From assembly GCA_963735445.1 (NCBI GenBank), contig CAVTLC010000008.1:1-64000 (forward strand): 64,000 nucleotides of DNA, in the 5' to 3' direction. Numbering within the stretch: position 1 is the stretch's first letter; every line of letters starts with the position of its first letter. Positions 17,388 to 25,816 of this stretch are shown piece by piece. The stretch comes from AP-15 sp963735445. GTDB taxonomy: Bacteria > Pseudomonadota > Alphaproteobacteria > ATCC43930 > CGMCC-115725. The notes beneath the pieces are model-generated. The model worked only from the letters and a program-made list of their open reading frames with translations. It searched no databases and had not been told where the DNA came from. A program made the translations under genes and the position numbers.

Positions 17388-19178
17388 ATGAACGAGCAGC
17401 AATTGCGTGTACAAATCGAGGAAGTACGAGCCGGCAAACGCTCGCGGCGGGCATTTCTCCGCGAGATGATCGCGCTCGGCTTCAGCGCTCCGTTCGTGGC
17501 CCAGATGCTCGCCCATAGCGGCGTCGCGATGGCGGCGGCAAGTTTCCAATATGCACCGAAAAAGGCCGGCGGCGGCGGCACGTTGAAGTTGCTGTGGTGG
17601 CAGGGGCCCACCCTGCTAAATCCGCATTTCGCCGTCGGCACCAAGGACCAGGACGGCTCGCGAATCTTTTACGAGCCGCTGGCAGGGTGGAGCCCCGACG
17701 GGAACCTCGTGCCGATCCTCGCCGCCGAGCTCCCCGACACGGAGAACGGCACGCTCGACAAGGATCTCAAGTGGGTAGTCTGGAAGCTGAAGAAGGGCGT
17801 CAAATGGCACGACGGGCAGCCATTTACCGCCGACGACTGCGTGTTCAATTGGCAATACGCTTCCGACCCTGCCACCGCCGCGACGACGATCGGCAGCTAC
17901 AAAGACATCAAAGTCACCAAAGTCGACGACCACACAATCCGCATCGATTTCCAAAAGCCGACGCCGTTCTGGGCGGAGGCTTTTGTCAGCGTCCGCGGGA
18001 TGATCATTCCGAAGCACCTGTTCGAGAAATACACCGGCGCCAACTCGCGCGAGGCTCCCACAAACCTTTCGCCGGTCGGTACCGGCCCCTACCAGTTTGT
18101 TGACTTCAAGCCCGCCGATCTCGTACGTGGCAAGATCAACCCGAATTATCACATGCCCAACCGGCCCTATTTCGACGCGATCGAGATGAAGGGCGGTGGT
18201 GACGCGGTGTCGGCGGCGCGCGCAGTTTTGCAGACTGGCGAATACGATTTCGCCTGGAACATGCAGGTCGAGGACCAATTGCTGAAGCGGCTTGAAGAAA
18301 GCGGCAAGGGCCGCGTCGCCATCTTCGCGAGCGGTAATATCGAGCAAATCCAGCTCAACAACACTGACCCCCGGAAGGAGGTTGACGGCGAGCGGTCGAG
18401 TATCAAGACGAATCATCCATTTCTGACCGATCCGTTAGTGCGCCAGGCGCTCAATCTTCTGGTCGACCGGCTATCGGTGGAGAAGTTCATTTATGGCCGC
18501 ACCGGCACCGCGACCGCCAATTTCATCAACAATCCGCAAAGATTCGTCTCGAAGGACACCTCGTACGAATTCAACATAGCCAAGGCGATCGATATTCTCG
18601 ACAAGGCTGGCTGGAAGCCCGGCTCCGACGGCATCCGGGAGAAAAACGGCATCAAGCTCAAAATCGTCTATCAGACCTCGATAAATGCACCGCGCCAGAA
18701 GACCCAGGAGATCGTCAAGCAGGCTTGCCAAAAAGCCGGAATCGAGGTCGAACTGAAGACGGTGCCGCCCTCGGTTTACTTCTCGTCGGATGTCGGAAAT
18801 CCAGATACCTATGCCAAGTTCTACACCGACATCCAGATGTTTACGACGACGATGGCGCAACCTGATCCGCGCGATTTCATGCGCCAGTTCCTCTCGTCGG
18901 AGGTCGCGAGCAAAAGCAACAAGTGGCAGGGCCGCAATATCACACGCTGGCGGAATGCCGAATATGATGCGCTTTATGACGCATCCGAACACGAGACCGA
19001 TCCGGTCAAGCGGGCGGCGCTGTTTATCAAGATGAATGACCTGGTGATTAAAAACGTAGTGGTCATCCCCGTTGTCTACCGCCCGAGCGTGGCAGCGGTT
19101 GCGGCCAAACTCCACGTGCTGCTGTCCGGCTGGGACAGCTATATCTGGAACCTCCATGACTGGTATGCCGATGCCTGA
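17388..19178 (+). CDS. Peptide/opine-type ABC transporter substrate-binding protein
   Basis: This 596-residue family 5 extracellular solute-binding protein opens an importer operon. A Tat-type signal is visible (SRRAFLR followed by hydrophobic residues to about AMAAA), so it is probably exported folded. Characteristic segments include WVVWKLKKGVKWHDGQPFTA, SPVGTGPYQF and LTDPLVRQALNLLVDR. The ATG at 17388 has GGAGG upstream; a longer frame to 17298 lacks support. Members bind di/oligopeptides, nickel, glutathione or opines, and specificity cannot be read here. The first permease gene starts 54 bases downstream. Confidence 0.9.
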   Translation: MNEQQLRVQIEEVRAGKRSRRAFLREMIALGFSAPFVAQMLAHSGVAMAAASFQYAPKKAGGGGTLKLLWWQGPTLLNPHFAVGTKDQDGSRIFYEPLAGWSPDGNLVPILAAELPDTENGTLDKDLKWVVWKLKKGVKWHDGQPFTADDCVFNWQYASDPATAATTIGSYKDIKVTKVDDHTIRIDFQKPTPFWAEAFVSVRGMIIPKHLFEKYTGANSREAPTNLSPVGTGPYQFVDFKPADLVRGKINPNYHMPNRPYFDAIEMKGGGDAVSAARAVLQTGEYDFAWNMQVEDQLLKRLEESGKGRVAIFASGNIEQIQLNNTDPRKEVDGERSSIKTNHPFLTDPLVRQALNLLVDRLSVEKFIYGRTGTATANFINNPQRFVSKDTSYEFNIAKAIDILDKAGWKPGSDGIREKNGIKLKIVYQTSINAPRQKTQEIVKQACQKAGIEVELKTVPPSVYFSSDVGNPDTYAKFYTDIQMFTTTMAQPDPRDFMRQFLSSEVASKSNKWQGRNITRWRNAEYDALYDASEHETDPVKRAALFIKMNDLVIKNVVVIPVVYRPSVAAVAAKLHVLLSGWDSYIWNLHDWYADA

Positions 19179-19232
19179 TCCGGCGCGAACCCGCGAGGTC
19201 GCCAAGCGCCGCAAGCCGCTCTTCGGAGGCTA

Positions 19233-20192
19233 GTGCTCCGCTATTTCGTTAGGCGCTTGTTGCTCGCGGTGCCGAGCCTTTTCGGCATCAGTATTGTGCT
19301 GTTCGGGATCCTTGCGCTCGCCCCGGGCGATCCCTTTTCCGACCTCGCGACCGATCCATCGATTCCGCCCTCGGTCGCCGCCGCGTTGCGCACAAAATTC
19401 GGCCTCGACGACCCGCTTCCGATACGCTACCTGCATTGGCTCGTAGCGATGCTGCACGGCGATTGGGGGTTCTCGTTCGCCAGCCGAATCAACGTCAGCA
19501 CACTGATCCTGCAGCGGCTACCGACGACGCTGATTGTGATCGGCGCCTCGCAGATCCTCGCCCTCTTGATCGCGGTGCCGGTCGGCGTCTATGCCGGGGT
19601 CCGGCCCTATTCGATCTTCGACCAGATCGCCAGCAGCGCGGCTCTTATCGGGTTTTCGCTGCCGACTTTCTTCACCGGCCTCGTATTTATCCTGTTGTTC
19701 AGCATCAACCTGCACTGGCTGCCCTTTGTCTACCGCACCGATATCGGCGGTAGCGGGCTCGCTCTGTACTGGTATTACATTCGCCAAGCGATCATGCCGG
19801 TTGCGGTGCTCGGCCTCTTTCAAGGAGCGGCGTGGACGCGGTTTGTGCGCGCTTCGGTGCTGGACGTGGCCCGCCTCGATTACGTCACGACGGCACGCGC
19901 CAAGGGGCTGTCTGAACGGGTCGTCGTCACCAAGCACGTCGTGCGCAACGCGCTGGTCCCGGTAGTCACGCTCGTTGCCTTGCAGATGCCGATCATCTTT
20001 GGGGGCGCCATTATCACTGAGCAGATCTTCCGCGTCCCTGGGATCGGCTCTCTGCTGATCAGCGCGATCCTGGCAAACGACACGCCGGTGATCATGGCCG
20101 TGACCTTTGTATTCGCCTGCCTCGTCATTCTATTCAACCTGATTGCGGACCTACTTTATGGCTGGCTCGACCCCCGCATCACCTACCGCTGA
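19233..20192 (+). CDS. ABC transporter permease, DppB type
   Basis: The 319-residue membrane protein starts at GTG just after GGAGG. It has the N-terminal LRYFVRRLLLAVPSLFGISI hallmark and six hydrophobic segments. The ATPase-coupling loop reads DYVTTARAKGLSERVVVTKH (about residues 215-235). It forms the inner-membrane channel with the following permease. Its 3' end overlaps the start of that gene by 35 bases. Confidence 0.9.
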   Translation: MLRYFVRRLLLAVPSLFGISIVLFGILALAPGDPFSDLATDPSIPPSVAAALRTKFGLDDPLPIRYLHWLVAMLHGDWGFSFASRINVSTLILQRLPTTLIVIGASQILALLIAVPVGVYAGVRPYSIFDQIASSAALIGFSLPTFFTGLVFILLFSINLHWLPFVYRTDIGGSGLALYWYYIRQAIMPVAVLGLFQGAAWTRFVRASVLDVARLDYVTTARAKGLSERVVVTKHVVRNALVPVVTLVALQMPIIFGGAIITEQIFRVPGIGSLLISAILANDTPVIMAVTFVFACLVILFNLIADLLYGWLDPRITYR

Positions 20193-21103
20193 CGTCACGG
20201 TCGCCGTCCGTCCGACACGGGAGCGCCGTGCCACCCTGGCGCGGGAAGCGTGGCGGCGGTTTCGCCGCCACCGCCTCGCGCTGGTAAGCGCCGGGATTTT
20301 ACTGATCATGATCCTCGCGTTGCTGCTGGGGCCGTTGATCTGGCCGGTTCCGATCAACGCGATCGATTTTGCCGCGCAATTGCAGGGGCCGAGCCTATCT
20401 CATCCGCTTGGTACCGATGATCTGGGCCAGGATCTTCTTGCCCGTATGATCTACGGCGGCCGTATCTCAATGTCGGTCGGCATCGCAGCCATGCTGGTCG
20501 CCGTGATTGTTGGGATTGTCATCGGCGCCGATCGCCGGTACCGCGCGCAGTGCCGTCGACATGGGACTGATGTGGCTCTGCGACCTGTTCCTCTCGTTGC
20601 CGCAACTGCCGTTGCTGTTGCTGATCATTTATCTGTTCGAGGCTTCGCTGCGCAAAATGGTGGGGCCGCAGGTCGGTACTTTCGTACTGATTGTCGCCGT
20701 GATCGGGGGCTTCAAGTGGATGTCGGTAGCCCGGCTCGTGCGAGCACAATTCTTCTCGCTGCGCGAGAAGGAGTTCGTCGAGGCCGCCCGCGCGCTTGGT
20801 GCTTCGACCTTGCGTCAAGTCGTGCACCATATCCTGCCAAATGCGCTCGGCCCGGTGATCGTCGCCGGCACGATCGAGGTGGCAAGCGCGATCATCGCCG
20901 AGTCGACGCTGTCGTTCCTCGGCCTCGGCTTTCCGCCCGACATCCCCAGCTGGGGCCGCATCCTCTATGACGCCAAAGATTATCTCGATGTGGCACCGCA
21001 TTGGGCGCTGGTTGCCGGCGGTGCGATCTCTCTCGCGGTGATGACGATCAACTACGTCGGCGATGGACTGCGGGACGCGCTCGACCCGCGCCGCGTCATC
21101 TGA
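20158..21103 (+). pseudogene. ABC transporter permease, DppC type, frameshifted
   Basis: The N-terminal half from ATG 20158 is a normal DppC-like start (membrane segment ALVSAGILLIMILALLLGPL and the motif HPLGTDDLGQDLLARMIYGG). After VGIVIGA the frame turns to nonsense. The family sequence resumes in the +1 frame (DMGLMWLCDLFLSLPQLP, then the coupling loop EFVEAARALGASTLRQVVHH) and ends at 21103. The break is near GGCGCCGATCGCC at about 20525. The rest of the operon is intact and both halves are well conserved. A single-base sequence error or very recent mutation is therefore more likely than old decay. Confidence 0.8.
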
Positions 21104-21119
21104 CACGGGGAGCTGCTTT

Positions 21120-22094
21120 GTGGGCGAGGCGCTGCTCGAAATCTCCGGGCTCAGGACGTATTTCAACACCGACGACGGCATGGTTCGGGCAGTGGACGGT
21201 GTCGATCTGACGATCGGGCGTGGCGAAACGCTGAGCGTTGTCGGCGAATCCGGGTGCGGCAAGACGGTCACGGCAATGACCGTGCTGAAATTGATCGCGA
21301 TGCCGCCGGGCAAGATCGTCGCCGGCCGCATCCTATGGAAGGGACGCGATCTCGTCCCGCTCGACCCGCACGAAATGCAGCGGATCAGAAGTCGGGAGAT
21401 CGGCATCGTTTTCCAGGAGCCGATGACTTCGCTGAACCCGGTGTACACGGTCGGCGACCAGATCGCTGAGGTCGTCCGCCAGCACCAACGCCTCGGCCGG
21501 CGCGAAGCGATGGACCGTGCTGTCGAGATGCTCCGCCTCGTCCACGTGCCGGCGGCGGAGCGGCGTGTGCACGACTATCCGCACCAGCTCTCGGGTGGGA
21601 TGCGTCAACGGGTGATGATCGCGATGGCGCTCGCCTGCAGCCCCGAATTACTGATCGCCGACGAGCCGACGACCGCGCTCGATGTCACGATCCAGGCGCA
21701 GATCCTCGATCTTTTGGGCGAGATGAAGTCGCGGTTCGGCATGGCCATCATGCTGATTACGCATGCAATGGGTGTCGTCGCGGAGACGGCGCAGCGGGTT
21801 GCGGTGATGTATGCCGGTCAAGTGGTCGAGGAGGCGCAAGTCGATGACCTGTTCGCCCGGCCGCTGCATCCGTATACCCAAGGGCTGATTCGCTCGATCC
21901 CACGCCTCGACAGGACTGGCGTGCAAAAGCGGCGGCTGGAGGCGATCGCCGGCACGGTGCCGAGCCTTTTGGACCCGCCGCCCGGCTGTCGTTTTGCGCC
22001 GCGCTGTGCGCTGGCGATGGCCGCCTGCGTCCGGCAGGCGCCGCCTCTGCGGGCGATCGAAGGCGGTCACAAGGTCGCTTGCATTCTCTATTGA
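21120..22094 (+). CDS. ABC transporter ATP-binding protein, DppD type
   Basis: The 324-residue product starts at GTG 21120 with GGGGAG seven bases upstream, 16 bases after the permease stop. Walker A is GESGCGKT, the signature is LSGGMRQR and Walker B is LLIADEPTTALD. The oligopeptide-type C-terminal extension (CRFAPRCALAMAAC) carries the Cys pattern typical of this subfamily. It powers the importer together with the next gene's product. Confidence 0.92.
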   Translation: MGEALLEISGLRTYFNTDDGMVRAVDGVDLTIGRGETLSVVGESGCGKTVTAMTVLKLIAMPPGKIVAGRILWKGRDLVPLDPHEMQRIRSREIGIVFQEPMTSLNPVYTVGDQIAEVVRQHQRLGRREAMDRAVEMLRLVHVPAAERRVHDYPHQLSGGMRQRVMIAMALACSPELLIADEPTTALDVTIQAQILDLLGEMKSRFGMAIMLITHAMGVVAETAQRVAVMYAGQVVEEAQVDDLFARPLHPYTQGLIRSIPRLDRTGVQKRRLEAIAGTVPSLLDPPPGCRFAPRCALAMAACVRQAPPLRAIEGGHKVACILY

Positions 22095-22112
22095 TCAGGC
22101 TGGCCTCGGACC

Positions 22113-23087
22113 ATGACCGAACCGCTGCTCCGCGTCAGCAATCTGGTGAAGACCTTCCCGGTGCGGGGCGGCATGCTCGCCGGCTCGAGAGAGCAGGTGC
22201 ACGCCGTCGACAACGTCAGCTTTGAAATCGGCGCCGGCGAGACGCTGGGGCTGGTCGGCGAATCCGGCTGCGGAAAATCGACCACCGGACGCTGCATCCT
22301 GCGACTGATTGAGCCGACCTCGGGCGAGGTATGGCTTGAAGGCAGCAGCATCACCGGGATCGAAGGCAGAGCGCTCGGCGCGCTTCGCCGCGATATGCAG
22401 ATCATCTTTCAGGACCCGTTCGCCTCGCTGAACCCGCGGATGACGGTTGGCGCGATCATCGGCGAAGCGTTGATTATCCACAAACTCGCCAAGACGCGCG
22501 CCGTCTTCGAGGACCGCATCCTCGAGCTTTTGCAGTTGGTCGGTCTCAATGCCGACCACATGCGGCGCTACCCGCATGAATTCTCCGGCGGCCAGCGCCA
22601 GCGTATCGGCATCGCCCGCGCCCTCGCCGTATCGCCGAAATTGATCGTCTGCGACGAGCCGGTATCGGCGCTCGACGTTTCGATCCAGGCCCAGATCATC
22701 AACCTGCTGGCCGACCTCCAGGATGAATTCCGGCTGGCGTATCTCTTCATCGCTCACGATCTCGCGGTCGTGCAGCACATCAGCACGCGCGTCGCTGTCA
22801 TGTATCTCGGCCGCATCGTCGAGCTCGCGCCGGTCCTGGAACTCTACGCAAACCCGCGCCACCCCTACACCGAGGCGCTGCTATCTGCGGTACCGACTTC
22901 CGACATAACAGCGCGCCAAAAGCGCATCCGCCTCGAAGGCGAGATCCCAAACCCGATACGGCCGCCGCCGGGATGTCATTTCCACACGCGCTGCCCAATC
23001 CGCCAATTGCCGCTATGCAGTACCGAAAAGCCGCTGCTGAGAAACACAGCGGATGGGCATTGGGTCGCCTGCCATCTGCGCTCTTAG
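22113..23087 (+). CDS. ABC transporter ATP-binding protein, DppF type
   Basis: This 324-residue ATPase begins 18 bases after the previous stop. It has Walker A GESGCGKST, signature FSGGQRQR, Walker B LIVCDEPVSALD and the C-terminal CHFHTRCPIRQLPLC segment. It is the second nucleotide-binding subunit of the five-gene importer and the last gene of the operon. Confidence 0.92.
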   Translation: MTEPLLRVSNLVKTFPVRGGMLAGSREQVHAVDNVSFEIGAGETLGLVGESGCGKSTTGRCILRLIEPTSGEVWLEGSSITGIEGRALGALRRDMQIIFQDPFASLNPRMTVGAIIGEALIIHKLAKTRAVFEDRILELLQLVGLNADHMRRYPHEFSGGQRQRIGIARALAVSPKLIVCDEPVSALDVSIQAQIINLLADLQDEFRLAYLFIAHDLAVVQHISTRVAVMYLGRIVELAPVLELYANPRHPYTEALLSAVPTSDITARQKRIRLEGEIPNPIRPPPGCHFHTRCPIRQLPLCSTEKPLLRNTADGHWVACHLRS

Positions 23088-23763
23088 TCGATCACGTTTG
23101 TCCAGATTGCCGGTACGATGCAATTCTCAATGGCCGCCCGGGTCACATACAAAATACAAAGGTCTGCGGCCGCGAAAGATCTGTTGCCGGTTCGTCGGAT
23201 GTCAGCTCCTGTCGCAACCTCGCGCGACTGGAAATGGCTAGATTCCACTGACCTGGCTGCACGGCTCGCGCCGGCGATGGCCGTTAAGGGCATAAGGACC
23301 GGTTCTCGCCCCCGAGGCTGAGCGGCCGTTGTGGAGTACGAAAGCGGTCCCTTGCTGCATTAGGGCACGCAGGCTTTTGGGTCAGGCTCTTTAACCGCGC
23401 GCAACCGATGTGGCAGGAGCGCGCCCGAGCGAACTCCCGCTTTAATATAACTTGAAATCGGGATTGGCATGGCGCGGACCGGCGAACTCTCAGCGACTAA
23501 AGTGACGGGCAAAAGGGGCCGGCGGTCCTGCATAACGGAGGTGGGCTTTATCGCCGTGTTTGCCCAGGGGTGCCAAATCCGGGGTGTGCCGGTTCCAGCT
23601 TACGTTGCGGCGATCAAGCTGTTGGTCTTTAGCTGGGCCCGGCTCAGCGAAGCAACAATGGCAATGGCTCGATTTCCAGCGCGGCGAGGCGGGGTTTCCC
23701 GGTTCCAAGACTGGCGCGAAGACTTTGCACCTGCCGCCCTCCATCGCTCGAACTGCTGGCGCA
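23088..23763. other. Convergent intergenic region
   Basis: About 675 bases lie between the importer operon and the peptide-export locus. Several short frames exist but none has a convincing start site or recognisable product. No clear terminator hairpin with a T-run was seen. Confidence 0.4.
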
Positions 23764-24996
23764 TTACCCGCCACCGACCAGATCATGAATGCCGAGGACA
23801 AACAATGCCCACAGGCCCAGAATGAGGTGCGAGACGATGACACCGATCAACGAGCGTTGCTTGGCGAACATCCAGCCCCAGAACAGGCCGGGCACGAAGA
23901 CCGCAATCGCAAACCATAGGTTGATGAAACAGTGCGCCGAGGCAAACACAAGGTTCGAAATAACGATCGCTTTCCAATTGATCCTACCGTGCGGCACCGG
24001 ATTGAAATGTTGGAGAGCGCCCTGTAGCCCGGCGCGGGCCACAAACTCCTGCAATGGCGAATGAATGCAATAGAGCACGAATGCGAAGATGTAAAAACCG
24101 AGGATGAAGGGGCGTCCCGCAAACAAAGCAGCCGGGTCAAACAGGGGGTGGACCGCCATCCCTGGCACCAAATCGATCGCCGCCAGCTTTAGGAGGAGCA
24201 CGATCACGAGCAGTGGGATTGTCCACAGCAACGCTTGCAACGCCACGCGGCCGCCGGAGCGCAAAGTCAGACCATACGACTCGAGTGAAAACGGGGTGTT
24301 CCGCAATGACAGCGCGGTCGGGATGACCGTCCAGATGACAAAAACAATCGACAGGATTGGCAACTTCGGCCGCGCCTGCGGCGGCACCACGGCAAGCACC
24401 GAAAGCGCGAGCTGATAGGTCGCGATCATTGCGAACATCAAAATGATAAAGCGCCCGGCATAGGCGCGGGCGCGATTGGCCTCCAACTCGCGCTCCACTG
24501 CATCGGCGCCTTGGCTCGTACGCGCCCGCAGGCGTGACGCCAGGATCTTGCCGATGTTGCCGATCACCTTTGCCCGCGCAGCGGCCAACGCGACCGAACC
24601 CAAGAAAGCCTCGATATCGATCGCCACGGCGGTGACTTGGGTGGCAGCGACAACCGAGGCCGAGCTCGGCTGCGGGTCGACAATCTTTAACTCGCCCAGC
24701 ACCTCACCGGCACGCAGTTCGGCGAGCGGAATTTGATCTTCGCTGAACGAGGTATTTTTGGTCAGCTGGGCCAGTCCGTCGGCCAAGATGTAGACAAAGG
24801 GGTCGCTATCGCCTTCACGCAGGATGAACTCGCCCGGGGCAAAAGACCGTTGCCGGCACACCGCGGCAAGTCCCGCAACTTCGGCGGCGGTCAGACCCTT
24901 CATCAGCTCAGTTGCTGAAAGAATATCGACAACCTGCGACGCTGCGCCCTCGGTAGAGGTTGCGGTCGCGGAATTTCGGCTGTCGACGTCGTCCAT
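23764..24996 (-). CDS. Cyclic-nucleotide-binding domain fused to a CPBP intramembrane protease
   Basis: The preferred ATG at 24996 has AAGGGA upstream and gives 410 residues. Residues about 25-150 form a cNMP-binding jelly roll (FAPGEFILREGDSDPFVYIL, AELRAGEVLGELKIVD). A linker helix follows, then about seven membrane segments carrying the CPBP/Abi motifs: SPLQEFVARAGLQG (the EExxxR site, here Gln-Glu), FASAHC and IVSHLILG. CPBP proteins include CAAX-type proteases and bacteriocin-immunity or maturation proteins. It is the last gene of the export locus, 279 bases after the small cNMP-binding gene. A cyclic-nucleotide-gated membrane protease tied to peptide export is my inference. Confidence 0.8.
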   Translation of the reverse strand: MDDVDSRNSATATSTEGAASQVVDILSATELMKGLTAAEVAGLAAVCRQRSFAPGEFILREGDSDPFVYILADGLAQLTKNTSFSEDQIPLAELRAGEVLGELKIVDPQPSSASVVAATQVTAVAIDIEAFLGSVALAAARAKVIGNIGKILASRLRARTSQGADAVERELEANRARAYAGRFIILMFAMIATYQLALSVLAVVPPQARPKLPILSIVFVIWTVIPTALSLRNTPFSLESYGLTLRSGGRVALQALLWTIPLLVIVLLLKLAAIDLVPGMAVHPLFDPAALFAGRPFILGFYIFAFVLYCIHSPLQEFVARAGLQGALQHFNPVPHGRINWKAIVISNLVFASAHCFINLWFAIAVFVPGLFWGWMFAKQRSLIGVIVSHLILGLWALFVLGIHDLVGGG

Positions 24997-25275
24997 AATG
25001 TGCTTTCCCTTTCGGTTTGATGTGCTCAACCGATCGCAAGCCTATGCGATCGCTTGAGCATCCGGTTGTCCGCCGCCGGGCTTGGCCGTCATGATGACAG
25101 AGCTTCGAGACCTCAAACCTGTCACCCCTCTATGCCTATCCTACCATCGCCTTAAGTTGCGTCATGCCCATCTCCCCGACACCGCTGAGTTTGGTGATCG
25201 TCGACGCTGATGCAGATTCCATCTCCCATTTCCAATACCAAGCGGGGCGCCGCCGGCGAAAAGAGCGGATCGCAA

Positions 25276-25803
25276 TTATCCCGAAAGCGCCCGAAGCAGC
25301 CGTGTAAATCGCTCGCCGGCCTGCGACACCACCTCCAACATTCCATCAAAGAGCTCGTCCCTGCTGTGAATGTCGGCGGCCCTATCTTGTTCTTGTTCGA
25401 GCTGCAGCGTTGCTGTACGCAGGCGATCAGCAAGCGAGATCGCCAAGGCATGGTAGAAACGGGCCGCAAAAGCATAGTCCTCGGCGAGGTGAGGCTGCAG
25501 CGCTGATTTCGACAATACCAGTACGACTGCCTCCCCCACGGCGGAAACCGTGGCAGTCGGCGGTGAAAAGTCGACAAATGAAACTTCACCGATGACGTCG
25601 CCCGCACTCAGCTGCGCGACCTCGCGGCCATCGCGCAAAGTCACACGAAATCGCCCATCGAGGGTAATGTACAGCGCGTCGATCGCACCCCCCTCGTTGA
25701 CGATTGCTTCACCATCGGAAAGTCGCAATTTCTTCCCGTGACGAGCAAGCCATTCGGCGTCAGCGTCAGTGAGCTGACCGAGGATGTAGAGCACGTTGCG
25801 CAT
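25276..25803 (-). CDS. Small cyclic-nucleotide-binding domain protein
   Basis: ATG 25803, with GGGAGA upstream, gives 175 residues. Residues about 8-125 are a Crp-type cNMP-binding fold (LRLSDGEAIVNEGGAIDALY, GRFRVTLRDGREVAQLSAGD, VIGEVSFVD). A C-terminal helical stretch follows, with no helix-turn-helix, so it is unlikely to be a transcription factor. The canonical phosphate-binding RxA motif is not obvious (SPPTATVSAV), so ligand binding is uncertain. It starts 13 bases after the preceding ABC transporter gene, which implies one operon. Confidence 0.75.
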   Translation of the reverse strand: MRNVLYILGQLTDADAEWLARHGKKLRLSDGEAIVNEGGAIDALYITLDGRFRVTLRDGREVAQLSAGDVIGEVSFVDFSPPTATVSAVGEAVVLVLSKSALQPHLAEDYAFAARFYHALAISLADRLRTATLQLEQEQDRAADIHSRDELFDGMLEVVSQAGERFTRLLRALSG

Positions 25804-25816
25804 TACTTCTCCCGTG

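Noticed and set aside
23469..23825. 118-codon plus-strand frame in the gap before the export locus
   Set aside because: It overlaps the 3' end of the CPBP fusion gene, has no ribosome site and has no family resemblance.
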